Positions 26,293 through 35,765 are shown, counted from the stretch's first letter. The stretch is 64,000 bases of DNA from Saccharospirillaceae bacterium (GCA_021208685.1 JAJOJJ010000016.1:1-64000), one strand, 5' to 3'. Made by a program: numbers and translations. Notes: generated by a model from the letters alone, not told the origin.

Positions 26293-27159
26293 TCAGTTAA
26301 CCGACAGCCCGAACAGGCTGATTTCCATCTGGTATGGCACTTCCTGCGCGGACTGCAGCAGCTCACCGATCAGCGTCTGATAAGTGGTGATCTGATGCGC
26401 CTGCAGGTTGCTTTCGTCCGGCAGCGCCGTGCTCAGCTTGGTCGCGCGCAGCATGCTTTTTAAGCCACGGGTCTGAGAGTATTGCTGGCCGCCGAGCAGA
26501 ATAATTTCTTCGCCCATATGCCAGTAAATATCCAGATCCTGAATCTGCAGCGGGCTGAGTGGCGGCACCAGCGGCACCAGATCTTTCCGGGTGACGACCC
26601 GTGTCAGCGGAATACTGCGGTAGAGATCCGCGCCGGTTATGTTGGTGACCTTGGGCTGGCCGAAGGTAATCACCCGGGTGAGCGGCGCTGTCGTGTCATG
26701 GGTTAAATACATCGCCAGCACGACCGCAATGGCGCCGCCCAGACTGTGGCCGGTAATCTGCACCGGCATACCGGGAACCAGTCGTGGCCTGACATCGTTA
26801 AACACCGCCTCGGCGGCACTGCGGAAGCCGTTATGCAGGGGAACACCGAGGCGCTCGTCCGGCTGAAATTCAATATCCAGATCGACCATCACATTCGCCA
26901 GATTGGCGGTGCCACGGATCGCGATGGTCTGCACGCCGTTACCCTGACTGAGAAAATAACTGACCTGCGAATCCGCCAGCGTGGCCTGATGAATCAGCGT
27001 CTGGCCCTGCTGCAGAAGCTGCGCTTCCCGTTCGCTGTCGGTCAGGTAAGTATCACCGGACAGCTGCGCCTGAAGGCGCAGCTGAGCGAAGTCGGGAGCG
27101 GCCTGCAGCGCTGGCAGAAAGCAGTACAGCAGCGTGGCGGTGAGTAATTTTCTGAGCAT
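26293..27159 (-). CDS. Class 3 lipase family protein, exported
   Basis: A 288-residue alpha/beta hydrolase of the lipase-3 family. Signal peptide cleaved after ALQA, then the oxyanion segment AIRGTANLANVMVDLD, nucleophile Ser139 in GHSLGG, Asp193 in RKDLVPLVPP and His214 in YWHMGEE. The substrate is probably an acylglycerol or phospholipid. It is separated from the upstream rhuM stop by only about 20 bases and points the same way, so it could be read from the glmS operon. Confidence 0.88.
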   Translation of the reverse strand: MLRKLLTATLLYCFLPALQAAPDFAQLRLQAQLSGDTYLTDSEREAQLLQQGQTLIHQATLADSQVSYFLSQGNGVQTIAIRGTANLANVMVDLDIEFQPDERLGVPLHNGFRSAAEAVFNDVRPRLVPGMPVQITGHSLGGAIAVVLAMYLTHDTTAPLTRVITFGQPKVTNITGADLYRSIPLTRVVTRKDLVPLVPPLSPLQIQDLDIYWHMGEEIILLGGQQYSQTRGLKSMLRATKLSTALPDESNLQAHQITTYQTLIGELLQSAQEVPYQMEISLFGLSVN

Positions 27160-27181
27160 AAGATTTGGGGTTATCGGTGAT

Positions 27182-28207
27182 TTATTTTTCAGGTGGCTGC
27201 CAGTTTAAAAGCGAGGATATGTCCTGCTCTCCCTTGGCTTCTTTCAGTTGGCGGCGCTTTTCAGCAAAGCGTTCGTATTCTGCAGAGGCTTTTTCATCCG
27301 CCTGTTTCTTGCTTATCTGGCCTGGGCCTTCCAGAACATCGCGCTCATTAAACTGCAGAAACTGATCCAGCTTGGCTTGCCAGTCTCGCAGAAAAACCTG
27401 CTGACGGCGTTCAGCCTGGTCTTCGGCAAAGTCGAGCCACATGACGACAATCCGGTTCAGCTCTTTGATTTCTGCTTCGCTCAGGTAATTTTTGGCTGTC
27501 GTGATATCGCTTTTGCGCACTTCGGCGCCTTTACTGCTGGTCAGCCCCATATTGGGTTTGTCAGCGTTGGCGCGTTCATAGATCAACTCAGCGGCGGTGT
27601 GGCCGGAGCAGGCGTAATGCAGTTTGTTCTGGATGATCTGAAATAACTGGGTGGTTTCTTTCATCGATGGTTCGTAATCCGCTGCCAGAGCAAAGATTTC
27701 ACGAACCCGCAAATACATTCGTCGCTCGCTGGCACGGATGTCGCGGATTCTGTCCAGCAGTTCATCAAAATAATCAGGAACAACGGAATTGCCAACAGGA
27801 GGGTTTTTCAGCCGCTCGTCATCCATCACGAATCCCTTGACGATATATTCCTCAAGAGTCCGGGTTGCCCACTTTCGGAACTGTGTACCACGGGTAGAGC
27901 GGACGCGATAGCCGACGGCCATAACTAAAGGGAGGCTAAAATACTGAACATTGTAGGATTTGCCGTCTGCGGCAGTTGTTCGGTAAAACCGAACAACTGA
28001 ATCTTCGGCCAGTTCACCTTCCTCAAAGATGTTCTTGATATGCTCGCTGATGGTGGCTTTTGCTTTGCCATACAGATCACAGATCATCGCCTGCGACAGC
28101 CACAGAGTGTCACCTTCAAAGCGACATTCAATACGCACCCGTCCATCGTCGGAGGCGAACAGCAGAAATTCACCGGTTGGAGCTTGTGGTAAATCCTTAT
28201 CGCTCAT
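27182..28207 (-). CDS. rhuM: RhuM family protein
   Basis: A 341-residue protein of the RhuM family, first named from a Salmonella pathogenicity island and found in accessory DNA. The N-terminal part contains a DNA-binding-like region (LWLSQAMICDLYGKAKATIS, then NIFEEGELAEDSVVRFYRTT) and the family core YFSLPLVMAVGYRVRSTRGTQFRKWATRTLEEYIVKGF. The C-terminal part is charged and coiled-coil-like. ATG at 28207 follows AGGAGG; upstream in-frame codons belong to the overlapping KAP gene. It overlaps that gene by 11 bases. Molecular function is not established. Confidence 0.85.
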   Translation of the reverse strand: MSDKDLPQAPTGEFLLFASDDGRVRIECRFEGDTLWLSQAMICDLYGKAKATISEHIKNIFEEGELAEDSVVRFYRTTAADGKSYNVQYFSLPLVMAVGYRVRSTRGTQFRKWATRTLEEYIVKGFVMDDERLKNPPVGNSVVPDYFDELLDRIRDIRASERRMYLRVREIFALAADYEPSMKETTQLFQIIQNKLHYACSGHTAAELIYERANADKPNMGLTSSKGAEVRKSDITTAKNYLSEAEIKELNRIVVMWLDFAEDQAERRQQVFLRDWQAKLDQFLQFNERDVLEGPGQISKKQADEKASAEYERFAEKRRQLKEAKGEQDISSLLNWQPPEK

Positions 28208-28655
28208 AAGCGGCCTCCTGCAGATGTTCTTCCAGACCAGCGGCAATATCGTCGGCATTGTCTCTGAGCAGGTGACTTACGCCAGCTTTCAAAGTGGTTT
28301 TAATGCCATAACGAACCACGGGAATAATTTTTTCGCGCAGGCTTTGTTTCTGTTCGCCATCCGGCAGCAGACTTAAAACCTCGGCAAGAATGGTCAGCAG
28401 GGGATTGTCTGCATGATCTGCCTGAAAGGCGTCAATATAGAGCAAACGGTAATGCTCGTGCTCAGCCTTAAATTTACCCATCAGCTTGTGGCAGAACTCA
28501 GTTTTACCGGTGCCCCAATGACCGTCGATGACCATTGGGGACATATCAATATCCGACGTGAGCCGTGAAATCACCTTGTCGGCAATCTGCTCACGGCGAA
28601 ATTCATCGCGGCCATTTTCTCCCTGAAATGTGAAGAGCGTCCTTTCACTGGCCAT
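28197..28655 (-). CDS. KAP-type P-loop NTPase, short form
   Basis: A 152-residue protein with the start of a KAP-family NTPase: an N-terminal lead (DEFRREQIADKVISRL), then Walker A GHWGTGKT at 45-52 and a Walker-B-like strand LLYIDAFQADH. KAP proteins are normally several hundred residues and carry membrane helices in the domain; this one stops about 80 residues after the ATP site. It has AAGGAG, starts 11 bases after glmS and overlaps rhuM by 11 bases. It could be a truncated remnant or an adaptor whose ATPase works with RhuM. Confidence 0.75.
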   Translation of the reverse strand: MASERTLFTFQGENGRDEFRREQIADKVISRLTSDIDMSPMVIDGHWGTGKTEFCHKLMGKFKAEHEHYRLLYIDAFQADHADNPLLTILAEVLSLLPDGEQKQSLREKIIPVVRYGIKTTLKAGVSHLLRDNADDIAAGLEEHLQEAAYER

Positions 28656-28666
28656 GATGTTCTCCT

Positions 28667-30481
28667 TTATTCCACAGTTACTGACTTGGCCAGATTCCGC
28701 GGCTGGTCGACATCGGTGCCTTTGATCACGGCAACGTGGTAGCTGAGTAACTGCAGCGGCAGGGTGTAGAGCACCGGCGCGATGATGTCGTCGCAGTGCG
28801 GTACGGCCATCACCTGCATATTGGCCTGCGGGCTGATTTCTGCGGCTTCGTCGGCAAACACGTACAGCTCGCCGCCACGGGCGCGTACTTCTTCGATATT
28901 CGACTTCAGTTTTTCCACCAGATCGTTGTGCGGGGCAACCACGACGATTGGCATTTCGGCGTCGATCAGCGCCAGCGGCCCGTGTTTCAGCTCGCCGGCG
29001 GCGTAGGCTTCGGCGTGAATATAGGAGATTTCTTTCAGCTTCAGCGCCCCTTCCATCGCAATCGGGTACTGGTCACCACGGCCAAGGAACAGGGCGTGGT
29101 GCTTCTCGGCAAAGTGCTCGGCCAGTTTCTGGATGTCGGCATTCATCAGCAGGGCTTTGTCGATTAAGCCCGGCAGGCTGGTCAGGGCGTCGGCGATACG
29201 CTGTTCGCTGGCGCTGTCCATGCCACGGCCACGACCCAGTGCGGCGGTCAGCAGCAGCAGAGCAACCAGCTGGGTGGTGAAGGCTTTGGTGGAAGCTACG
29301 CCGATTTCAGCACCGGCACGGGTCATAAGCGCCATATCGGATTCGCGCACCAGTGATGAGCCGGGCACGTTGCAGATGGTCAGTGTTTTGCTGAAGCCCA
29401 GTTCTTTACCCAGACGCAGGGCCGCGAGGGTATCGGCGGTTTCGCCACTCTGGGAAATGGTGACCAGCAGGCTGTTCGGGCGCACCACGGATTTGCGGTA
29501 ACGGAATTCGGAGGCAATCTCGATATTGCAGGCGACGCCAGCGATGTCTTCAATCCAGTAACGCGCGGTCATACCGGCGTGATAACTGGTGCCGCAGGCG
29601 ATGATCTGCACCTGCTCGATACCGCTCAGGTCGCCCAGCGCTTCGAGGTTCAGCTGGCCGTTAAACAGGCGGCCTTCGAGGGTGTTGGCGATGGCCTGCG
29701 GCTGTTCGTAGATTTCTTTCAGCATGTAGTGGCGGAATTCGCCTTTGTCGCCGGCATCGTGCTCAACGGTGCTTTCGTGGGCTTCGCGCGCCACGGGGTT
29801 GTTGTCGTGGTCGTAAACGCTGACGCCGTCGCGGCGGATTTCGGCCACATCACCTTCTTCGAGGAAGGCGAACTTGCGCGTCACCGGCAGCAGTGCCAGC
29901 TGGTCGGACGCCACAAAGTGTTCGCCGATACCGAAACCGATCACCAGCGGGCTGCCGGAACGGGCGACGATCATGCGTTCGGGTTGTTTGCGATCGACCA
30001 CGACCATGCCGTAGGCACCGTGCAACTGGGTGCGGGTGGCCATGACGGCATCGAGCAGGGACGCGGCGTTTTTCAGTTCACGCTCAACCAGATGCGCGAT
30101 CACTTCGGTATCGGTCTGCGAGGTAAACTCATAGCCCTGAGCCTGCAGTTCGCGGCGCAGGGGTTCGTGGTTTTCGATGATGCCGTTATGCACCACGGCG
30201 ATGTCGCCGGAGATGTGCGGGTGGGCGTTGGCTTCGGACGGCTCGCCGTGGGTCGCCCAGCGGGTATGGGCGATGCCGGTACCACCGGGCAGCGGCTCGG
30301 CTTTCACCGCATCGGCCAGCGCCTGAACTTTGCCCAGACGGCGCAGGCGCTTCAGCTCGGTCTGACCATTGATGATCGCCAGTCCGGCGGAATCGTACCC
30401 ACGGTATTCCAGACGCTTTAAGCCTTCGAGCAGGATTTCCGCCACATCACGCTGCGCTACCGCGCCAACAATGCCACACAT
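28667..30481 (-). CDS. glmS: Glutamine-fructose-6-phosphate aminotransferase (isomerising)
   Basis: A 604-residue enzyme making glucosamine-6-phosphate, the first step to UDP-GlcNAc. Catalytic Cys2 (MCGIVG), the glutaminase motifs [16 protein letters not shown] and [12 protein letters not shown], two SIS sugar-isomerase domains ([21 protein letters not shown]) and the C-terminal [11 protein letters not shown] are all present. AAGGAG precedes the ATG. It lies four bases after the DeoR-type gene, so they form an operon, and it shares a transcript with the KAP/RhuM genes. The partner enzyme GlmU is encoded about 12 kb to the right. Confidence 0.98.
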   Translation of the reverse strand: MCGIVGAVAQRDVAEILLEGLKRLEYRGYDSAGLAIINGQTELKRLRRLGKVQALADAVKAEPLPGGTGIAHTRWATHGEPSEANAHPHISGDIAVVHNGIIENHEPLRRELQAQGYEFTSQTDTEVIAHLVERELKNAASLLDAVMATRTQLHGAYGMVVVDRKQPERMIVARSGSPLVIGFGIGEHFVASDQLALLPVTRKFAFLEEGDVAEIRRDGVSVYDHDNNPVAREAHESTVEHDAGDKGEFRHYMLKEIYEQPQAIANTLEGRLFNGQLNLEALGDLSGIEQVQIIACGTSYHAGMTARYWIEDIAGVACNIEIASEFRYRKSVVRPNSLLVTISQSGETADTLAALRLGKELGFSKTLTICNVPGSSLVRESDMALMTRAGAEIGVASTKAFTTQLVALLLLTAALGRGRGMDSASEQRIADALTSLPGLIDKALLMNADIQKLAEHFAEKHHALFLGRGDQYPIAMEGALKLKEISYIHAEAYAAGELKHGPLALIDAEMPIVVVAPHNDLVEKLKSNIEEVRARGGELYVFADEAAEISPQANMQVMAVPHCDDIIAPVLYTLPLQLLSYHVAVIKGTDVDQPRNLAKSVTVE

Positions 30482-30485
30482 CTTG

Positions 30486-31292
30486 TTATTCTCCTTGTTG
30501 CGGCGTGGCGATGATTACGCGTACGCCCTGTTGTTCGATTAATGTCTGTTGCTCAGTGCTGAGCCGGTCATCGGTAATCAGGATATTGACCGCTGACCAG
30601 GGGAGTTCGAGGTTGGGAATGCGCCGCCCGACCTTGTCGGCTTCGGCCAGTACAATCACTTCACGCGCGGCTTCAGCCATCACCCGGCTTAAGCCCAGCA
30701 GCTCGTTAAAGGTGGTGGTGCCGCGCTCGAGGTCGATGCCATCGCAGCCGATAAACAGCTGGTCGAAGTCGTAAGAGCGCAGTACCTGCTCGGCAATCTG
30801 GCCCTGAAAGGACTCGGAATGGGCATCCCAGGTGCCGCCACTCATCAATAAGGTTGGCTCGTTATCCAGTTCGCGAATGGCGGCGGCGACATTGAGCGAG
30901 TTGGTCATCACCACCAGGCCGCGCTTGTTCTGCAATTGTGGAATCAGTGCCGCGGTGGTGGTGCCAAAGTCGATGATGATGCGGTTGTGATCGCGGATGC
31001 AGTCGGCGGCGGCCCGGGCAATGGCCTGCTTTCGTTCCGAAATATTTGGGCGGTCCGGGCTCTGACCATCATCGCTGCCCGCAGGTTCACTCATCAGCTC
31101 GCTGGGCAGGGGAATCGCGCCACCGTAGCGGCGCAGCAGCAGGCCGCTCTGTTCAAGGGTAGCCAGGTCTTTGCGGATGGTGACTTCGGAGGTGTCAAAA
31201 CGCCGCGCCAGTTCTTCGACCTGTACCTGTCCATGCAGGCTGAGCTGGCTGAGAATGCCGTGGCGACGTTGTACTGTGTTGCGTTTGGGCAT
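30486..31292 (-). CDS. DeoR family transcriptional regulator of glmS operon
   Basis: A 268-residue regulator: N-terminal winged helix ([33 protein letters not shown]) and C-terminal DeoR sensor domain ([40 protein letters not shown]). Sensor domains of this type bind sugar phosphates. It sits directly before glmS, as in Pseudomonas, where this regulator is called GlmR. A 20-base palindrome covers the bases just upstream of its start codon, suggesting autoregulation. Confidence 0.93.
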   Translation of the reverse strand: MPKRNTVQRRHGILSQLSLHGQVQVEELARRFDTSEVTIRKDLATLEQSGLLLRRYGGAIPLPSELMSEPAGSDDGQSPDRPNISERKQAIARAAADCIRDHNRIIIDFGTTTAALIPQLQNKRGLVVMTNSLNVAAAIRELDNEPTLLMSGGTWDAHSESFQGQIAEQVLRSYDFDQLFIGCDGIDLERGTTTFNELLGLSRVMAEAAREVIVLAEADKVGRRIPNLELPWSAVNILITDDRLSTEQQTLIEQQGVRVIIATPQQGE

Positions 31293-31312
31293 CTTTTGTT
31301 TCGAAACGAAAG
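31293..31312. promoter_or_regulatory. Palindromic operator at the deoR-type gene start
   Basis: CTTTTGTTTC/GAAACGAAAG matches as an inverted repeat at nine of ten positions and abuts the start codon at 31292. TTTCG-rich elements are typical of DeoR-family targets. Its location would let the regulator block its own promoter or ribosome site. Confidence 0.5.
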
Positions 31313-31399
31313 ATTTGGAGCAAGGAATTTAGCAGAGCGAAAGAAAAGATCAACGGTTTTATCGGCTGCCGGTCGGTTGGTTTGATCTGTCAGGGCAAT

Positions 31400-33040
31400 T
31401 CAGCCCTGACAGATGCGGTTACGGCCTTCGTTTTTCGCCTGATACAGCGCTTTATCGGCCCGGTCAAAAACAGCATCCGGGGATTCCAGCGCATGAAACT
31501 CGCTGACGCCAAAGGACATGGTGATGGGCACCCGTTCTTTCTTGAAATTGAACGGGCTGCTTTCGATTTTGGCGCGTAATTTTTCGGCGGCGATCATGGC
31601 ATCGGCGCTGTTGGTTTCCGGCATCAGAATGACGAATTCCTCTCCGCCGTAACGGGCAATAAAATCGACATCGCGCAGGCTTTTACGCAGCGAACGGGCG
31701 ATCAGTTGCAGCACTTTGTCACCGGCCAGATGGCCATAGTTATCGTTGATGCGTTTAAAGTGGTCGACATCGCCGATCACCAGTGCCAGTGACCCGCCAT
31801 AGCGGTTGCGGCGCAATAGTTCTTCCGCCAGACGTGCCTGATAAGCATCGCGGTTGGGCAGGCCGGTGAGGTTGTCGTGGGTAGCGCGGCGCTTTTGCTC
31901 TTCGATGGCGACCCGGCTTTCCGTCACCTCTTTTTCCATTTCACTCAGCCGTGCCTGCAGCATTTCCAGTTTGGCGGCGAGCCGTTCTTCCCGCTCCTCT
32001 TCTTCTTTCTGATACTTTTCCATGGCCTGCACAATCATGGTCAGGTGTTCGCGCACACTGACGCCGAGCTCGCCCAGATCGCCGGAACCGGTGACTACTG
32101 AGCGGATATCGGCGATCTGATCGCGCACCATGCCGTCGAGGTCAAGGCGGGCGCGTTTGCGTTCCTGCTGGCCCTGGCTGGCTTCACTGACCAGAATCTG
32201 AATCGCTTGCAGACGCTGGTCAAGGCTGAGCAAAAACTGCTCAAGTTCGGTCTGGCTGTTGCCCAGACATTCGAGCAGGAAGTCGGTGGTGTCTTCGAGC
32301 AGGGGAACCAGTTCGTACCAGTTCAGGCCTTCCTGCAGACGGTTTTGCAGGTTGAGTACGGTGTGGCTCAGACGATCCGGAATCACCAGTTGCGACAACA
32401 GGTTGAGCAGGGTTTCAGACACTTCCTGAGCAATATGGGAGAAGCCCGGTTCCGCGTCCGGGGTATCCGCGGCATCGTGATGGTCAGGCTGATCATCAGG
32501 GGTTTCCGGCTCGCCAGGCTTAAACCAGCGCTGCCACCATTTGCTGCTGCGCTGTTCTTCAAAGCCTTCCAGTGTGGCGATTTCCCCCAGAATCTGAATC
32601 CAGCTTTGCAGTTGGTTGATATAGCCTGACCAGCTCAGCAGCTCATTGCTGGCATTTTTGCGGATTTCTTTAATGCGCTTCAGCAACGGTCTTGGCAGCG
32701 GGCAATGGCTGAGCTTTTCGGCGGTATCGGCCAGTTGACCGAGCAGCACTTCGGCCTGCGCGGTATTTTGTTCTTCGAAGCGTTTAACAGCGCGTTCCAG
32801 TTCATCCATGACCCGGTTCATGCCACTGGCTCCCGGTTTCAGAGCGTCGCGCAGATCATTCAGCGATTTATCGACGCCCGCAGCCTGACCTTCCGCCAGC
32901 AATGACACCATGACCAGACCACGGCGCATCTGATCATGCTGCTGTTCTGAGGTGTTCTTGAGTTTCTCGTGGCTGTCTAACAGATCGAGATATTTGTCGC
33001 GCCAGCGCCGGGCCGAATCTGACCCTGCTCCCTCTGCCAT
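31400..33040 (-). CDS. Cytoplasmic diguanylate cyclase (DgcP-like)
   Basis: A 546-residue protein. The first 350 residues are helical with coiled coils and no membrane segment; a second coiled coil (KEEEEREERLAAKLEMLQAR) leads into the GGDEF domain, which begins at HDNLTGLPNRDAYQARL and has the active RYGGEEF with an RDVD inhibitory site five residues before it. The gene has the same place relative to exonuclease-like/dsbA/cytochrome c genes as dgcP of P. aeruginosa. It is expected to make cyclic-di-GMP. ATG at 33040 follows GAGG. Confidence 0.9.
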   Translation of the reverse strand: MAEGAGSDSARRWRDKYLDLLDSHEKLKNTSEQQHDQMRRGLVMVSLLAEGQAAGVDKSLNDLRDALKPGASGMNRVMDELERAVKRFEEQNTAQAEVLLGQLADTAEKLSHCPLPRPLLKRIKEIRKNASNELLSWSGYINQLQSWIQILGEIATLEGFEEQRSSKWWQRWFKPGEPETPDDQPDHHDAADTPDAEPGFSHIAQEVSETLLNLLSQLVIPDRLSHTVLNLQNRLQEGLNWYELVPLLEDTTDFLLECLGNSQTELEQFLLSLDQRLQAIQILVSEASQGQQERKRARLDLDGMVRDQIADIRSVVTGSGDLGELGVSVREHLTMIVQAMEKYQKEEEEREERLAAKLEMLQARLSEMEKEVTESRVAIEEQKRRATHDNLTGLPNRDAYQARLAEELLRRNRYGGSLALVIGDVDHFKRINDNYGHLAGDKVLQLIARSLRKSLRDVDFIARYGGEEFVILMPETNSADAMIAAEKLRAKIESSPFNFKKERVPITMSFGVSEFHALESPDAVFDRADKALYQAKNEGRNRICQG

Positions 33041-33150
33041 GTTACGTCCTCGGTCATATGTTCGGGGGTGTTTAAATAGTCAGGATAAGTATAGGTAAGG
33101 ACGCCGGAGTTGCCGTGCCGGAATGGGAGAAAATCACGATCGGAGCGGGT

Positions 33151-33939
33151 TTATCCGGGCAGGACAATCTCAGCAGCAACCGGCAGATGGTCTGACTGCG
33201 GATGATCGATAACGGCTATGCGTTTCAGCCGGATGTTGTCACTCAGCAGAATATGATCAAGCCCCCGGCTTGGCTGCCAGCTGGGATAGGTAGGGAGGTG
33301 TTGCTCCGGGCGGTGCAGGGCCAGACGCTTCAGTGGGCTCTGGTGCAGAAGAATCGGACTTTCCTGATTGAGGTCCCCCATGATCACCAGATGAGGCGCA
33401 TCCGCCACCAGATCACAGAGGAAATCAAGCTGGCTGAACTGCGTACGCCTGCCCAGTGCCAGATGGGTGATGGCGACCACCAGTTCCTGATTTCCTGCAC
33501 CAAAGCGCAACAGCATCACACCACGACCGGGCAGAAATCCCGGCAGTGCATGTTGTTCTGCCCGTACTGCAGGCAGGCGGGCCAGCAGGCCATTACTGTG
33601 CTGCGCAAATTTACCCAGATTGCGGTTAATCTGCTGATACCAATGGGGAAAGTCCGCTTCCCGCGCCAGCCGTTCGACCTGATTTTCCTGGCGACTGCGC
33701 CAGCTGCCGCCATCGGCTTCCTGCAGGGCGACGATATCGAACGGGCTGACCAGCCGGGCAATCTGACTCAGCGCCCAGTCGCGTTCGCGACAGGGAAGCA
33801 AATGCTGCCAGCTGCGTAACAGATAATGGTGATAGCCGCCGGTCTGGATGCCGACCTGCATATTAAAGGAGAGTAACCGAAGGGCATCAGCGGCACGGGG
33901 TGCCGCTGTGAATTCCTGCAGAGTGCAGAAATGGGTCAT
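33151..33939 (-). CDS. Endonuclease/exonuclease/phosphatase family protein
   Basis: A 262-residue DNase I-like fold protein: LLSFNMQVGIQTG at the start, VALQEADGG (metal-binding Glu), the VVAITHLALGRR strand, IMGDLNQES (Asp and Asn) and the C-terminal QSDHLPVAAEI with catalytic Asp-His. The substrate may be nucleic acid or a phospho-lipid/inositol. No signal peptide. ATG at 33939 lies one base after the dsbA stop; upstream in-frame codons overlap dsbA and are unlikely to be used. Confidence 0.88.
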   Translation of the reverse strand: MTHFCTLQEFTAAPRAADALRLLSFNMQVGIQTGGYHHYLLRSWQHLLPCRERDWALSQIARLVSPFDIVALQEADGGSWRSRQENQVERLAREADFPHWYQQINRNLGKFAQHSNGLLARLPAVRAEQHALPGFLPGRGVMLLRFGAGNQELVVAITHLALGRRTQFSQLDFLCDLVADAPHLVIMGDLNQESPILLHQSPLKRLALHRPEQHLPTYPSWQPSRGLDHILLSDNIRLKRIAVIDHPQSDHLPVAAEIVLPG

Positions 33940-33940
33940 C

Positions 33941-34582
33941 TTACTTGCCGGACAGCAGGGCGCGCTCTTTGGCAATCAGGTAGTCGGCGACTTTCAGCAT
34001 TTGATCCTGACCACCGGCGGAGGTGGCATCAATAACGTATTTGCCCTGCACGATCAGAGCGGGTACGCCAGAGATCTGGAACGCGCGGATACGCTGATCA
34101 CCTTGTTTCATACGGCTTTTAACCGTGAATGATTCATAGGCTTTGTCGAAGTCAGCGGCTTTGATTCCGGCCTTGGCAACCAGAAAATCGCGCTGATCAT
34201 CACGATCCAGCAGACGCTGACGCTCAACATTCACGGCCTTGAAAATCTCGCTGTGCATGTTGTCCAGAACACCGAGCACATCGGCAACGTAATAAAGCTG
34301 CGCATGAGCAACCCAGGCGCGGCCAAACATGGCGGGTACGCCTTCAAAGGAGACGTCAGCGGCCAGATTTTTCTTCCACGGAGTAATGATGTCTTCCAGA
34401 TGGAAGCAGTGCGGGCAGCCGTACCAGAAGGCTTCTTCGACATGGACTTTACCATCGGCCAGCACAGGCACAGGCTCGGCCAGTACTTTGTACTCTTTAC
34501 CGGCTTCATAATCGGCGGCCTGAACGCTGGCGCTGAGCAGCATTACAGCGGCTGCCATCCATCGGGTTACCTGTGACAACAT
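33941..34582 (-). CDS. dsbA: Thiol:disulfide interchange protein DsbA
   Basis: A 213-residue periplasmic oxidase. The signal peptide ends SVQA, and the active site is CPHC (Cys56, Cys59) within EAFWYGCPHCFHLED. The cis-proline loop is visible as SGVPALIVQGKYVI. DsbA introduces disulfides into exported proteins and fits the neighbouring c-type cytochromes and Cys-rich exported proteins. ATG follows TGGAG. It is followed immediately by the exonuclease-like gene. Confidence 0.97.
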   Translation of the reverse strand: MLSQVTRWMAAAVMLLSASVQAADYEAGKEYKVLAEPVPVLADGKVHVEEAFWYGCPHCFHLEDIITPWKKNLAADVSFEGVPAMFGRAWVAHAQLYYVADVLGVLDNMHSEIFKAVNVERQRLLDRDDQRDFLVAKAGIKAADFDKAYESFTVKSRMKQGDQRIRAFQISGVPALIVQGKYVIDATSAGGQDQMLKVADYLIAKERALLSGK

Positions 34583-34698
34583 GGGTTACTCCATTCGTAT
34601 TAATCGGATTTTTGTTAGATGTATTTTTGCATAAAGGTTCGGTATCGCCCACCGCCAAAATGCAAAGACCGGTCAAGTCACGGAAAAATGGCAGGCAT

Positions 34699-34730
34699 AA
34701 AAAAAGGTGGCCGCAGCCACCTTCTTTTTT
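34699..34730 (-). terminator. Intrinsic terminator after cytochrome c4 gene
   Basis: GGTGGC, a four-base loop and GCCACC form the core stem, extended by A/T pairs, with seven T on the leftward strand. It lies between the cytochrome c4 stop and dsbA, so dsbA needs its own promoter. Confidence 0.9.
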
Positions 34731-34739
34731 ATCTGCGGA

Positions 34740-35344
34740 TTAACGCAGACCCTGAATGTACGAAGACACGGCTTCGATTTCAGTTGTGTGCAGACGATAG
34801 GCAATGTCACGCATCATGCGGGAATCACCATCATTGGTGCGCTGATTCATGCTGAAGGCTGTCAGCTGAGCCTGAGTGTAGGCATCGTGCTGACCAGCAA
34901 GGCGTGGGAAGCCAGCGGCGTCAACGCCTTTGCCATCCGGACCGTGGCATGCCAGACAGGCCGGAACACCTTTGCTTTCAATACCCGCGCGTAGATACGC
35001 TGACCCAGTTCAACCAGCTCCGCTTTGGCACCGCCGGTGGTTGGCACCTGAGCGCTGAAGTATGCCGCCAGATCGGCAATGTCAGCATCGCTCAGGCCGG
35101 CAACGAATGGAGCCATGGATGGCACCTGACGATTACCATCGCGAATGTCTTTGATCTGTTTGATCAGATAACGCTCGCCCTGGCCTGCAATTTTCGGGAA
35201 AGTTGGTGCAAGGCTGTTACCGTCGGCACCGTGACAGGCAGCACAGGTAGCAGACTTTGCTTTACCGGCTTCAGCATCACCGGCGTGAGCAACGGACATC
35301 AGTCCGGCAGAAACGATCAGGCTAATCAACAGGTTTTTCATCAT
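34740..35344 (-). pseudogene. cc4: Cytochrome c4, interrupted by a one-base frameshift
   Basis: The first frame gives a signal peptide (MSVAHAGDA) and the first haem domain (CAACH at residues 34-38, distal Met in VPSMAPF), then derails after GQRIYA. Shifting frame by one base restores AGIESKGVPACLACHGPDGK, the second haem domain with CLACH and MMRDIAYRL, ending at TAA 34740. Restored length is about 201 residues, normal for di-haem cytochrome c4, an electron carrier to terminal oxidases. One missing C near 34984-34992 (TACGCGCGGG where TACCGCGCGGG is expected) explains it. The unmended frame runs to 34862. Confidence 0.9.
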
Positions 35345-35390
35345 CAGGTCCAGGTTGTATGTGAATTCGTCTACTACTCAGGCGGCGCGC

Positions 35391-35690
35391 TTACTTCGGC
35401 GTTGCCATGTAGTTGATCAGTTGTTTGTACTGGTCAGCAGTACAGTCCATGCACAAACCACGGGGTGGCATGGCATTCAGGCCGTTGGTGACGCTTGTTA
35501 CCAGCGCATCCATGCCCTTGGCCAGACGTGGCTCCCAGGCGGCTTTATCAAAGGATTTCGGAGCACCGGCAACTGCCATCGCATGACATACGCTGCAGGT
35601 CTGCTGGTATTTGGCGGTTACATCGAAGGCCTGAACATTTGCACTCATTGCTGCGGTTGCGGCAGCCATCAAAGCCAGTTTTTTAATCAT
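35391..35690 (-). CDS. Cytochrome c5-type monohaem protein
   Basis: A 99-residue exported c-type cytochrome: signal peptide ending NVQA, haem site CSVCH (Cys32, Cys35, His36), the AMPPRG distal-Met loop and the extra Cys pair GLCMDC typical of the c5 group. It donates or accepts electrons in the periplasm. It lies just upstream of cytochrome c4 in the same direction, an arrangement also seen in Pseudomonas, and is divergent from engB. Confidence 0.92.
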   Translation of the reverse strand: MIKKLALMAAATAAMSANVQAFDVTAKYQQTCSVCHAMAVAGAPKSFDKAAWEPRLAKGMDALVTSVTNGLNAMPPRGLCMDCTADQYKQLINYMATPK

Positions 35691-35756
35691 GTGAGTCTCT
35701 CTCTGATTGCATGTTTTAGTCGGTTAAAACAGCTTAGCCCCGGTCTCATCGCCCTG

Positions 35757-35765
35757 TGATAGAAT
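35757..35765 (+). promoter_or_regulatory. Extended -10 promoter of engB
   Basis: TG-N-TAGAAT occurs 66 bases before the engB start. An identical TG-A-TAGAAT element precedes ygfB, which supports both as promoters. No good -35 hexamer is seen, as is usual for extended -10 promoters. Confidence 0.5.

Noticed and set aside
28197-28655. Calling the KAP gene a plain pseudogene
   Set aside because: It has a good ribosome site, an intact Walker A and an in-frame stop overlapping rhuM, so a functional short protein cannot be excluded.
29579-30421. 280-codon rightward frame
   Set aside because: Antisense to glmS, no start signal.
34862-35344. Taking the 160-residue frame as a complete single-haem cytochrome
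   Set aside because: Its last 40 residues are out-of-frame translation; the correct second haem domain is readable in the next frame.
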